From positions 431,679-491,124 of the forward strand of contig FJOG01000028.1 of the NCBI GenBank assembly GCA_900073065.1: a stretch of 59,446 nt of DNA, written 5' to 3'. The translations under genes were made by a program, and so were the position numbers. The stretch is from Phialocephala subalpina (Eukaryota; Ascomycota; Leotiomycetes; Helotiales; Mollisiaceae). Below, piece after piece: positions 43,457 to 52,931 of the stretch. Below the pieces are notes generated by a model. The model was given only the letters and a program-made list of their open reading frames with translations, did not search any database and was not told the origin of the DNA. Position 1 is the first letter of the stretch, and the number at the start of each line of letters is the position of its first letter.

Positions 43457-44525
43457 TTACCGCGTGCTTACATCTTCTTGAACTAAAGGGGGTATTCCTT
43501 TATAATCCCCCGCCTGTGCCTTTTCGTCGAGCTTCTTTTTGAAAGACTTCGCATCTTTGGGTTTTCTCTTGTGTTTGCCAACAGGCATTATTCGAGGCTG
43601 GGGCGTGGATCGTGGGGTGCGTTGATACAAAGCCTCGCGCCGAACCAACTAGCGTGGCAAAAGGGGAACGACTCTTGTCGGTAGAGGATGCGATCGTAAA
43701 AGCTGCCAGATTCCTTAGAGTCGTCGTGAGAAGATTGCGCACTGTGAATATTTGTTGGCCATGCCGACGGTAATAATCGCGAGCCTGATCATGCGCCATC
43801 AGATTAGTGGCTAAGTTACCGAGGTCTTGGAGGGGCACACACTTTGGTTTATATGCGCAATTCGCCGAGCTTGGGCCAGGGCGAAATTTCTCTCAACGTC
43901 CGTTTCAGCCTCAGAATCGGACAGACGAGCAGAACCGGGCGAGACGAGGCTGAACATTGCTGCGATGCCGTTTGCCTCAGGAAGGGGCAAAGAGGTGCTC
44001 TGAAGATAGGGAACCGAAAAAGATGGCCTGGTTCCTTCCCAACTTTTGCAGCACACCGCTAATCCACCTCGTAGGTATTTCGCACGACTTGAGATCGCCA
44101 TTTCGTCGACGATGGGAATGCCCGATCATCCACAGTGATCTGTCGAAAATACTAAAGCTGTCGATGAGCTTGTCCAAACGATTGACCCGTACGAAAACAA
44201 TCAGCCGTGCAGGATCGAAGTTGCGATCCTATCGATGGTGTCGAATATATCTCTGCAGAGAGGGAAGGGAACGGAAGAAAGACGATAAGATGTTGTACCC
44301 CGCACATGAAATCCCGGGGTCGAAGTTGGATCTATATGGCTCGATAATCTGCTGCATTCTAGTGGCTGGTGTTCCCAAGAGATGAGATCCTCGGGGCGTT
44401 TGCACGCTAATAGGTACCTTGCATAAGGGTGACGAACGAGGATCAAATGAACCTGAGAGAATTCTGATGGGCATGATGCAGAAGAATTGAGAAACACTGG
44501 CCGCTCGATCGTGCCCTTCCTGCAT
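43457..44525 (-). pseudogene. Decayed minus-strand gene of unknown family
   Basis: Protein-like pieces follow each other in changing frames: TRMQQIIEPYRSNFDPGISC (about 44370), RLIVFVRVNRLDKLIDSFSI (about 44190), DSEAETDVERNFALAQARRI (about 43900), VPLQDLGNLATNLMAHDQAR (about 43815) and KHKRKPKDAKSFKKKLDEKA (about 43545) to a stop at 43457. At least three frame changes without clear introns suggest a pseudogene. Confidence 0.35.
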
Positions 44526-45189
44526 GTAATTGCAGGTCCCTCGAGTGGAAATTCTGCTTTAACTTTAGCTTGTTATCTAATTCAATCCAAGCTTGCCGTC
44601 TTCCTCAAGGCCAGGAACCTCGGCGGAGCGACGGGATCTGCAAGAATTTGAGCAGCAGTTGCACTCTTTCGCTCACATGCATGCCCACTGGAATTGGTAC
44701 TGGCACGCTAGTGCATGTCTCGAGTCCCCGGGACGCCCCGCTCTCCCCTCAAGCCGAAAAGGATGGCCCGGTCCTCAGTCTTCCGCGGTTGGAACCGCGT
44801 CTGACCACGCTATTGTCATCAATCATTGGTGTTGCAGTGCAGCTGAAAAGGGTCATACGTAGGGTCGGTCTACTTTCCAGGCTTAACAAATCCCTTTTAG
44901 GATACGCTGAAACTGCGCTCTATCCAAGAGACGTGCGAGCGTGGACAAGTAAGCAGCTCTTGAAGTCCCAACTTCGGGCCCTTGAGGAGTCAAGTTCTAG
45001 GACTCATTACGGAGGAGGGAGAGGTGCCAACACCTAAGTCCGAAGAATCAAATATAGATTGAAAGCGGCGAGATAACCATTCTCGAATTAGAAGCTTTGA
45101 GGTCAGCCATGACGACTTGGTAAATGATAGAGGCGGGCATCAATGCGGGCGATTTCTTTTCTGTATCCCGTGGAGAGATAATTTCAACT
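44526..45189. other. No intact gene recognised
   Basis: Overlapping plus-strand frames (44570-45037, 44593-44862) lack a good start or motif. A short stretch KLAVFLKARNLGGATGSARI near 44590-44650 looks like a protein end, but its origin is unclear. Confidence 0.35.
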
Positions 45190-45410
45190 GGGCTAATCCC
45201 AGATGGAGAAGTGCCCATGGCCGAAGCCCAGTAATGTGGTTTTCCACGCTTGAGAATTGGATTTTGTGGAGTCGCTTAGTGTTTTCGCTGGCGCCAAAAA
45301 TCATTCCATGTCATTTCATGCAGCTGGAAAATGGATTTCGAGCCCCACATAGCGCATTCCATGCAGCCGGAAAATGGATTTCGAGCCCCACATTTTGCAT
45401 TTTGACTTGG
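45190..45410. repeat. Dispersed repeat, copies 3-4
   Basis: GTGCCCATGGCCGAAGCCCA parallels GTGCGCATGGCCGAAACCGT at 37297. Two adjacent units CATGCAGC.GGAAAATGGATT TCGAGCCCCACAT (about 45320-45355 and 45361-45395), the first followed by AGCGCATTCC, parallel the units at 37071 and 37167. No coding signal. Confidence 0.6.
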
Positions 45411-45897
45411 ATCTTGGGGTGGTATTCTTGCAAGGTGAGTCTGTTGAGGCATACAGTAGCCAATGACTCTCATCATCTGGTTCGTTTGCAGCATCATGAC
45501 GCGGTTGGTACGATGATAGGTGATCAACTCCCTGAGGTTTCAATAACGGGTGTCTGAGGTTTCCCCCTGGACGCACCGGATCCATTGACCTCTTCGACCC
45601 CCGACTTTCTCGGCTTCCGACCAAGCTGATCAAACCAAAAATAAGCACAGGGAACGGGTACGTCGATACCCCAGCACCAAGATTGATCCAAGACATACAT
45701 CTCAATAGTCATGCAAGTGCAGAATCGCTGGGAGCCCAGTCGGAAAGGCAGCGAGTCCCGGGTGCCGCGAGACCTTCCGCCATCGAAGATCTTTCAGCGG
45801 CGCCCTTTCTTCGTGGCCATATAAACTGGGACGAGGCGACCTGCATGCGCCTGCCTCACTCCCAAGTGCAGCGAGTACCAGACAATTGCGACCCATC

Positions 45898-46793
45898 ATG
45901 TCGGCTCCTGTATCAGCCCCAGTATCAAGTTCGGCATACTGCTTCGCACCTCTCATTCTGCTCCTTTATACGGCCGATTTTGTTCTCCAATGGCGCCAAT
46001 CTAAGAGGACATTGAATTATCTCGGGTTCCGACTAGGAATTGTCATGATATTCGTTATTGGTGAGGTTGTACTCGTTATTTACGACCAAAGGCACCAAAA
46101 ACAGGTCGACCGTGTGTTTTTAAGCATTCTGCAAGGCTTGTCTCTCCTGCAATGCTTTTGCATTGAGGTGAGTACTCTCCAAGTTTGAGCGCCTATAGCT
46201 AAGAATGCGATTAGGTTACGATTTGGCTGAGAATGTTCGGGGCGTCGAAGCATTCGATCAAGCAACTCTTTTCGAAGTTTTCGAACGCGCAATTATTCTT
46301 TTGGATCGTATTCTTCTATTGCCTTGCTGTGTTAGGCCTCGGTGCTGCGGCTTTTTATTTCTTTCTGCATGGTGTTGACGATGCATCGAGTCGAATTTAT
46401 TTAGCCGTAGCAATGGAGATTGCACATAGCCTCCCGACTTGCCTCTCGATTCGCTATCTTAATAGCATAATCGAAAAAGGCGAAATTAATGTTATTAACG
46501 CCATTCTCTACTTCCAATTGATCACACATTATGTCTGCCTACTACCGTTATGCATTCCGAAAATGAACATTACCACATTTTTGTTAGTATGTATTGTGAG
46601 TTCTATGTTCAGATCGCTACTAATGTTACATAGTGCCAAACCGCCATATCATGTCTGTACGCTATTCTTTGGGTTTCACGGAAACTATACGTCGTCGTTT
46701 TTAAAGCAAAGCCGCAGGTTGATTATAATCGTAGGCCAACTTCATGTGGTGCATTCGAAAACGTCGATTGGGGTGAGAGCAGTTATGGACTGA
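45898..46793 (+). CDS. Two-exon membrane protein, seven predicted helices (282 aa)
   Basis: Exon 1 (45898-46167) and exon 2 (46215-46793) are joined by a 47-nt phase-0 intron (GTGAGT...GCTAAG...TTAG). Hydrophobic segments lie at residues about 14-30 (FAPLILLLYTADFVL), 42-62 (GIVMIFVIGEVVLVIY), 73-95 (LSLLQCFCIEVTIWL), 115-139 (LFFWIVFFYCLAVLGLGAAA), 150-168, 182-202 (ILYFQLITHYVCLLPLCI) and 209-228 (ITTFLLVCIVSSMF). Short charged loops and a basic C-terminal tail follow. Seven helices match a receptor-like topology, but no Pth11, rhodopsin or other signature is visible, so the function is open. Both exons look intact. Confidence 0.7.
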
Positions 46794-47044
46794 GGTTAAG
46801 CAGCGCACCGGGGAGTGTCTGATCCGTCAACCTTTGGGAGTCGTGTTCTTTCCAAATCTTACAAAATGCTTGTTTGTCGTAATTGTGTGTGAAGGAGAAC
46901 ACAATTGGTGGGAAGGGTCGTATATAGTCTTTGGAAATTGAATGTACATTTGTCTCTCCTGTCTCCCTGGTTTCCTGAAGATCAATGCATCAACGCTATC
47001 TGTCTTGCATGCAAGTTCCCCATGTCAAGTCTTATAATTCATCG

Positions 47045-47285
47045 TCAAAGTGACAATGTGCAAATTCCACGAGTCTCGCTGAACGTATCCATCTGAACAA
47101 AACATGCATCGAGTTGCTCCGTCAAACTCTGATATCTTTGAATCTCTTGGGATGCTCGGGTGCTTGATGGGCGTCTATTTTTCTTCCCTTGTGGCGAATG
47201 TCGACGTGCAGCTGGGACAAGTCAGTCAAAATCTTCAAAGTATCTAGACTGGTAGGTACTTACTTCTCCTCTTGGAGTTCGTCAT
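47045..47285 (-). pseudogene. Histone H3/CENP-A-like gene copy 1, histone fold deleted
   Basis: ATG 47285 starts a 22-nt exon (M-T-N-S-K-R-R) followed by a 52-nt intron (47212-47263; GTAAGT, CTGAC, CCCAG). Exon 2 then reads ARRHSPQGKKNRRPSSTRAS and QEIQRYQSLTEQL, which parallels the H3 tail/alpha-N region (K-K-x-x-R-x-x-P-G-T-x-A-L-R-E-I-R-R-Y-Q-x-S-T-E-L-L). Immediately after TEQL the sequence jumps to what lies beyond the stop codon in copy 2 (compare GATGCATGTTTTGTTCAGA here with AATGCATGTTTTGTTCAGA near 51690). The helices of the histone fold are therefore missing and the frame ends at 47045. Confidence 0.65.
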
Positions 47286-48071
47286 CTTCAGTGTTCCACG
47301 CTGGCTCCACAGATTATCCGACTGAAGGCGAATTAGTCAATGAGTTTACGCCAATCGAGGAGGGAAAGCCGAAGGCTTGGAGGCACGTTGATGAGCCGCG
47401 ACTCGCCCGAAACATAATTGCATCCATGCAGCAGGGGCAACTGCTGGAGGTTCTGGGGTCTACTCCAATGAGAATTACTAGAGAATCCATGAGTGGGCAG
47501 CGAGAGTTGTTGGTTGCGAAGCTCCTCTCTGCATTGACCTGGTACCGTCTGACCAATCGATACACTCTGCATGCGGCAGCTGGCTTTTCGAGGCAGCAAT
47601 CACATATCACTTTGGAGCACACGATCTCCCAGCATTCTCACAGGTATCCACGGAGAAGGGCGTGCCACATAACTGAAGACACGTCTGAGTCCTTGATTGG
47701 AAGTTACTGAGATCTGCTCCAGTTGAACTCCGTCAGACGCCACCGCTGCGTGCAAGAAATAACTCTTACCGATGACAGGTGAGCACGCCTGACTCCACTC
47801 TCGTTGAGAGGTCCTGCCCCATCTCAGTTGTGCCGTCTAGTAGCTCTAGCATCACATCTAACATTGTTCCTCTCAAACTCTCTAAGCGTCTCCATTGAAC
47901 CATCAGTCCCCACACCGATCATCTTTAGGGTCAAACTCACTAGACAGTCATGGCTTTCCAAACACATTCTCACAACAACTTTGCCCTTACTCCATACCCG
48001 AGTGTGAAATCCTTCCCAGTAAGATCGCATTTCTTCTTAACTCGCAAGCACAAATACTAACAGAAAGGTAG
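47286..48071. other. No certain gene; plus-strand open frame 47300-47710
   Basis: The plus strand is open to 47710 with protein-like text (TEGELVNEFTPIEEGKPKAW, then LSALTWYRLTNRYTLHAAAG), but its only starts lie antisense to the H3-like gene and are not ATG in good context. It could be the exon of a gene I cannot close. The rest is non-coding. Confidence 0.3.
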
Positions 48072-48167
48072 ATGACCGGCGTCAGATGCCCAACCTGCGC
48101 TGGCAATGGACAAGAGGTCTGGGTCATCCCCGGAAGGGCATGCGCGTATTGTGGTACGCACTGTTAG
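48072..48167 (+). CDS. Tiny CxxCxGxG zinc-motif protein (31 aa)
   Basis: ATG 48072 opens MTGVRCPTCAGNGQEVWVIP then GRACAYCGTHC and a stop. C-P-T-C-A-G-N-G is the DnaJ-type CxxCxGxG zinc motif and CAYC completes a Cys4 site. Such very small zinc proteins do occur in fungal genomes. It overlaps a longer frame (48086-48346) with a less recognisable product. Short length keeps confidence moderate; it may be one exon of a larger gene. Confidence 0.4.
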   Translation: MTGVRCPTCAGNGQEVWVIPGRACAYCGTHC

Positions 48168-49361
48168 ACTGCGGTATGAAACCACTGATCCATTTCTCAA
48201 AAGAATACAAAGCAGAAACTAACGGCGATCGCAAGAACAAAGAAAAGCTTTTCGACACTTACATTTCGGCGCTTGGGATCCAGTACTTGAAGTACTCGAA
48301 AGAAGACATAAAGTACCCAAAGGCAATGGTGTTAAAATTGGAGTGAAGGACATTGGATGTATAAAGACGCAGTGGCCAATGTTGGGCATTTGACGAAGGC
48401 TCGAAAAGTTTCGGGGCGAGCTTGTGGTATTTCCTATGCTGCCTACATCGCCAGAGTTGGACTGAAGAACCAATTGCTGCTCGACTTGTTCATGCTTTAT
48501 TTCATGAGACAATGTGTGTACCCAACCCAAAGTTGTTCCTTCAATCGCTCATTCAAAAGATCGAATCACTGGACTGGTTTTGAGGTGCCATAACTCTGCT
48601 CGACTCTCCACCCCCTGCATGTCCTGCGCCTTATGTGATGAAGGTTGTCGAGCTTCCGGTGCGCTGTGTGGCAAATAATTTCGGGAATGAATTTCGGGAG
48701 TGAATTTCGGGAATGATTTCTTGAGCAAAAGGAAAACTTGGAATCGGAGCGCGATTGCCTTGCTTGCTAGAAGTAGAACCTAAACTTTACATGAGCGACC
48801 ATGATAAGGAATTTACTTGACCAGACTTACCCAGAGCCAAAAAATATACTGCCTTCCAATCTTGTCGGTGAATGCCTACCGGTTTGAAGTATATTGCTTG
48901 ACTTACGGTAATGTTTGCGGAGTCGTTGGTGGTTCTCAAAACGCGTACGACAGTTTAGGACGGGACATGTGGTACTCTCATGAGGGTCAAACAGTCTACA
49001 TTCAAAAGAAGAGAACTCTGTTCGAAGTGCAGAGAGAATCAGCTACAGTGTCGTGTGAAAAGGTTGGATAGGGCATCCTCAAACATGACTCCGAGGAAAT
49101 CAAGAGAAATGCGACCACGGTCGTCCAAGAGAAACACCACGAAACCGAGATCCAAATTGGCCGCTTGGTCCCTAAACATTTCAGGCAAGGAAGCCGTATA
49201 TGCTTATCGGAGATAGGAATTGAGGGCAAGACCGTTACGTGCGGCGATTGTCGGGCATTCTTGAACATCGCGGTGCCGCAGGGGACGCACGTGGCGCATG
49301 CGGCGCAATGGTCCCTAGCCTCGCTCGTGACCATCGTGACAGCACATCCGTGCAAATCCCC
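48168..49361. other. Fragments only
   Basis: Protein-like scraps include LFDTYISALGIQYLKYSKED (about 48250) and a Cys-rich basic stretch RRELCSKCRENQLQCRVKRL (about 49010), which resembles part of a Zn2Cys6 cluster, but no complete gene can be built. Confidence 0.35.
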
Positions 49362-50057
49362 ATGAACGCTAGTGCAGGAATCTCGTCAACATCGCTCGAC
49401 ATCGCCCAAGCCGCAAGCTTTCAAATGGCGGAGTCTAGCGGGACTTCAACAAGCTCCCCTGTAATTGATTATAAAAAAGCAAGCTCCGAGGATGTCAAAA
49501 AAGCCCTGGTCAGGGTCACTAATCAGAAAAAATGGGGGAATACGGACAGTTGGAGGTTTTACTTGGTTCGAAGTCCTCGCCCGCACTAGGAACAATTTGC
49601 TGATAACTTTGTAAAGAAAGGCCGAAATTACCTCTTCAACGATATCTCGCGATCCCCAGGGTTCTGGGCCCTCGATTGGCGGAATCCGGACAGCTGGGAT
49701 CGCATCGAGCAAGAGTATATTCGGCGATCGACGGCAGAAGCAAAGGAGGTGGCCAGAGAAGGGGAGATACCACAGTGGGCTTTGGATGGTGATTGGATGC
49801 ATCGTCACCCTGAGCTTGTGCAATGGATGAGGAAAGAACATTGGAGGAATAACAAGAAAACCCTAATCGCGCTTTTTGAACAAGGTAGGATGAAGCCTTG
49901 CCTACAATTGGACATTCCGTGGCTTACGCTTATGCAGAAGCACATGAAGGTGGTCTCGGAGCGGCAAGGGCGGAAGACAGGCGTGCGAGAGATCCGGTGT
50001 CAAGTAGTGCGGATGGAGACACTGACGCTGCGGGCGTGGGAACCTGGCAACAAGTAG
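49362..50057 (+). pseudogene. Trp-rich hypothetical protein with one in-frame TAG
   Basis: ATG 49362 opens a frame that continues without change to 50057 except for TAG at 49587-49589. Before it: SSEDVKKALVRVTNQKKWGN then TDSWRFYLVRSPRPH. After it: EQFADNFVKKGRNYLFNDIS, FWALDWRNPDSWDRIEQEYI, IPQWALDGDWMHRHPELVQW. CAG (Gln) to TAG is a CpA to TpA change, as RIP produces. Repeated (N)TDSW/NPDSW words suggest an internal duplication. Family unknown. Confidence 0.5.
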
Positions 50058-50905
50058 TGCTACGATAATAGCAGCATCGGCAGACCTTGGCTAGAATGAC
50101 CCTATTAGAACAATTTGACCCCTTCTCAATCTTGCAAGGTATCTGGCCATATCCTTGTTCCCCGAGACATGCTGAGTTCGAGGATGTGAGATCATCATTA
50201 CTGGGACGGACGTCGCCTGCGTCGCCTGCGTTGCTGAGGGCTCGGCCTACCACCCGCAACCCCACCACGTTTTTCTTTTCGCTACACATCCCCTGTTCTG
50301 GGAAGACAACGCAAGCCCAAACCAGTCTAAGGGCGTGGGAGATTATTTTGCTATTGAGTCGATCCGGAATGGAGTCCAAACTGCCGCGAGACACCCACCG
50401 TCTGCCACAATACCCTACTGTTGACCCCATTGATTATCATCTCCTTGTTTGGGCAGGGCCTACCAGTTCCCACTCTCGCATATTTTCAAGGTGCGTCCTT
50501 CTGCAAGCCACCGCACCGCCCCCTCAATCAAAGCAAGCTAATGTTTTCTGAGGACTTGCATGCGGGGCGGTCCCATCAGATGCAGGTAACATCACTCGAA
50601 TCACTCGAATGCAGATGCATCGTCCACATAATATTCCCTCCGAGATGCAGATGTCCGTTTTGCTTCAAGAGTTATAGAACGAGGCGTAAGGCTTGAGAGG
50701 AGCAATTGCAGCATAGTTCAGGTCTCCGTTATGCATGCAGGCCCAAATGACATTTCCAAGCATCGTGCATGCATCCCACAGTGGAAGCTTGCGGCTGAAG
50801 GGATCTCTCATGGAAGATAAATAACAGAGTGCACGCCGTTAACCGGAGAGCACCTCACCCCTCCCTATCACTACAGGTACTCCGAAGAAAAGTCAAAACA
50901 AAACA
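50058..50905. other. No gene recognised
   Basis: Both strands have moderately long frames (50087-50551 plus, 49930-50430 minus), but neither has a convincing motif or composition. The last 100 bp are the leader of the gene at 50906. Confidence 0.4.
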
Positions 50906-51364
50906 ATGGGACCATCTCAGCCTTTACTTCCAAAGTTAGGAGCTTTCTATACTGAACCGAACCATCCTCGGCCTCACGCCATGCCAATAGACTCCGATAC
51001 CAGTGAAGTGAATAAACCAGTTGGAAATAATATTATCTCCCTTTGGAAGAGTGAGTCTGGGAGGATCGATCTTGTTGTCAAACGGCCAGATGATTGGCCG
51101 TTAATGGGCCTCGAGAAGTCAGTCTACAACAAACTTTCCGAACTCTATGACTATATTTTGGAGGAGAAACAAGAAAGCTATTGGGGGGATGATGATGATC
51201 GACGGAGATGGGCAAGATACATGGCTGAGAACCTCCAAGAAGACGCTTGGGACTGGTTCGCACACAGTGAATCCTGGAATCTGGTGGACCACGAGGAGGC
51301 TAGGAGAGACGCTGTCAAGCAAATCGTAGAGATATATCCTCACTTTTCCACCCAGAAATCATAG
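50906..51364 (+). CDS. Hypothetical acidic protein (152 aa)
   Basis: ATG 50906 (AAACAATGGG, good context) opens a frame with a Pro-rich start (PSQPLLPKLGAFYTEPNHPR), a beta-like segment (NIISLWKSESGRIDLVVKRP) and an acidic/aromatic helical second half (VYNKLSELYDYILEEKQESY, ENLQEDAWDWFAHSESWNLV). No intron needed. Unknown function. Confidence 0.5.
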   Translation: MGPSQPLLPKLGAFYTEPNHPRPHAMPIDSDTSEVNKPVGNNIISLWKSESGRIDLVVKRPDDWPLMGLEKSVYNKLSELYDYILEEKQESYWGDDDDRRRWARYMAENLQEDAWDWFAHSESWNLVDHEEARRDAVKQIVEIYPHFSTQKS

Positions 51365-51742
51365 TTCGAGGTAAGCTCAATGTTCTCGTGTCGATTGTAT
51401 GACTAAGAGATAAATACAAGGAGGAGTTAATGATGTTATGTCAGACGCTTCATCGTATGATGCTTTTATCACGGATAGTGGAGGAGCATCGAGCTGGTAG
51501 GAAGGGTCGCACATTGTCTTTCGGAAATTGAATATATACGTTTCTCTCCTACATCCCCAGCTTCCTGAAGCCCTATGGCTCAACGCTATCTGTCTTACAA
51601 AGTGCAAATCCACCTCCATTGTGAAAGCAACCATGGTGCAAATTCCACGAACCCAACGACGAGGCATTGGACGTATCAATCTGAACAAAACATGCATTGA
51701 GCTCCGATAAAACTCAAACCAAATCCTACTTGATCTGCAACT

Positions 51743-52254
51743 TTATGCCTTGTGCTTCTTCGTTCGATCGACCAATTGGCTTCGAATCTTCGGTCTTTGA
51801 ATACTGTAGCTTCGAATTTCCCGACTCAGAAATCTCCAAGCAAGTTGCATGTCTCTTGATGTGATGGTAGACTTGTCACGGTGCTGTGCCATGAGCTTTG
51901 TGTCCTCGAGGAGCTCTACCAGGAGATCTTCAGCTGCTTCTTGAAGCGCGTTAAGGGCGGTGGGATCCAGGCGACACCGAACGTTCGGCGGATATAAGTC
52001 TTGACATAGTTCATCGACCTATAATTATCAACTTCCAAGTCTAGGCCGATCAAGTTCGTGTGACTTACAACGCGCTTGATTGCTGCTTTGCTTATGAGTA
52101 GCTCCGTCGAACTCTGGTACCTTTGGATCTCGTGCAATGCTCGGATTCCTGATGAATATCAATCTTTCTTCCCTCGTAGGTGACTTGCTGCAGCTGCAAG
52201 TGGACATCTGCAAACTAGCAAGTGCTTACCTCTCCTCTTCTCAGACTTCATCAT
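51743..52254 (-). pseudogene. Histone H3/CENP-A-like gene copy 2, fold intact, one TGA
   Basis: Exon 1 (52230-52254) gives M-M-K-S-E-K-R-R. A short intron (GTAAGC...GCAG, 36 or 42 nt) leads to SHLRGKKD, then TGA, then YSSGIRALHEIQRYQSSTEL LISKAAIKRV up to 52069. Intron 2 is 52019-52068 (50 nt, GTAAGT...TATAG). Exon 3 reads VDELCQDLYPPNVRCRLDPT, ALNALQEAAEDLLVELLEDT, KLMAQHRDKSTITSRDMQLA, WRFLSREIRS and a basic tail to TAA at 51743. This covers the alpha-N to alpha-3 helices of H3. Loop 1 is about three residues longer than canonical H3, as in CENP-A proteins, and the tail is very short. The TGA sits where copy 1 has AGA (Arg); CGA to TGA is likely. H3 hallmark Arg-Arg near the end is Trp-Arg. 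It decayed recently or is rescued by an unseen splice. Confidence 0.75.
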
Positions 52255-52931
52255 CTGTAGTGCTCCACGTTGACCCCGCAGACAAAAGTCCGTTGTCGAT
52301 ATTGATGTGAGGGTAAACATATGCTCGTTGTTGACGCCTTGATACACGAGTGTCAAGACATGCTCACGCCAGAAGCCAATAAGCATGGCAGAAAAGAATG
52401 GCACTACTGCTGCATACTCTCGGGGCTTTCGGCTTGCGGGGGAAGAAAGAAGTCAAGCTTTAATTCTCAACGTAGATTGTCGGGGCCCACATTGTCCACT
52501 ACTTGCAGCTTTAACTTCTGAGACAATATCCATGCGGAAGAAGATCATGACTGCGGCTTCCTTGTCACAAGAACTTCCACGAGCTCATTAGTGTCTGTCG
52601 ATGAAAGTGGTCTAAGAGCAGCAGGGATCCGAAGGCGGCTTGATCACAATTTCATTGGCCTTGAGGTCAGATCTTTCGGCTTCGTATCTCGGCAAGAAAC
52701 TCGAGGCATGAAGCCGGTTTAGAGAGCCTCCCAAAGCGTCCATTGGTCCGATCATTATACTTATGGAAAAGAACCAATCGACCGAGTGGGATCCCAGCTT
52801 CGTGGCGTTTCTCCTGGACAACCTTGGTCGCTGTTTGAATAGTATTTGTCCTGATTTCCTCAGAGCCATGTTCGAGGAAGAAGAGAACTCCGCTCTAGGC
52901 TCTAAATATCGTGCTTTTGGGTGTAAGTAAT
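52255..52931. other. No gene recognised
   Basis: Short frames on both strands without motif. Probably holds divergent upstream regions of the H3-like gene (minus) and the zinc-finger gene (plus). Confidence 0.4.

Noticed and set aside
43231..43542. Plus-strand frame of about 100 codons after the Gln-rich gene
   Set aside because: It starts at TTG and overlaps the end of a better minus-strand relic.
45316..45705. Minus-strand frames over the dispersed repeat
   Set aside because: The duplicated repeat creates matching peptide repeats; no start, no motif.
47189..47710. 173-codon plus-strand frame antisense to H3-like copy 1
   Set aside because: Its start codon is not ATG and its first third is the antisense of the H3-like exons; the remainder is noted as uncertain only.
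50087..50551. Plus-strand frame with a helical start
   Set aside because: The opposite strand is equally open and there is no recognisable domain; coding cannot be decided.
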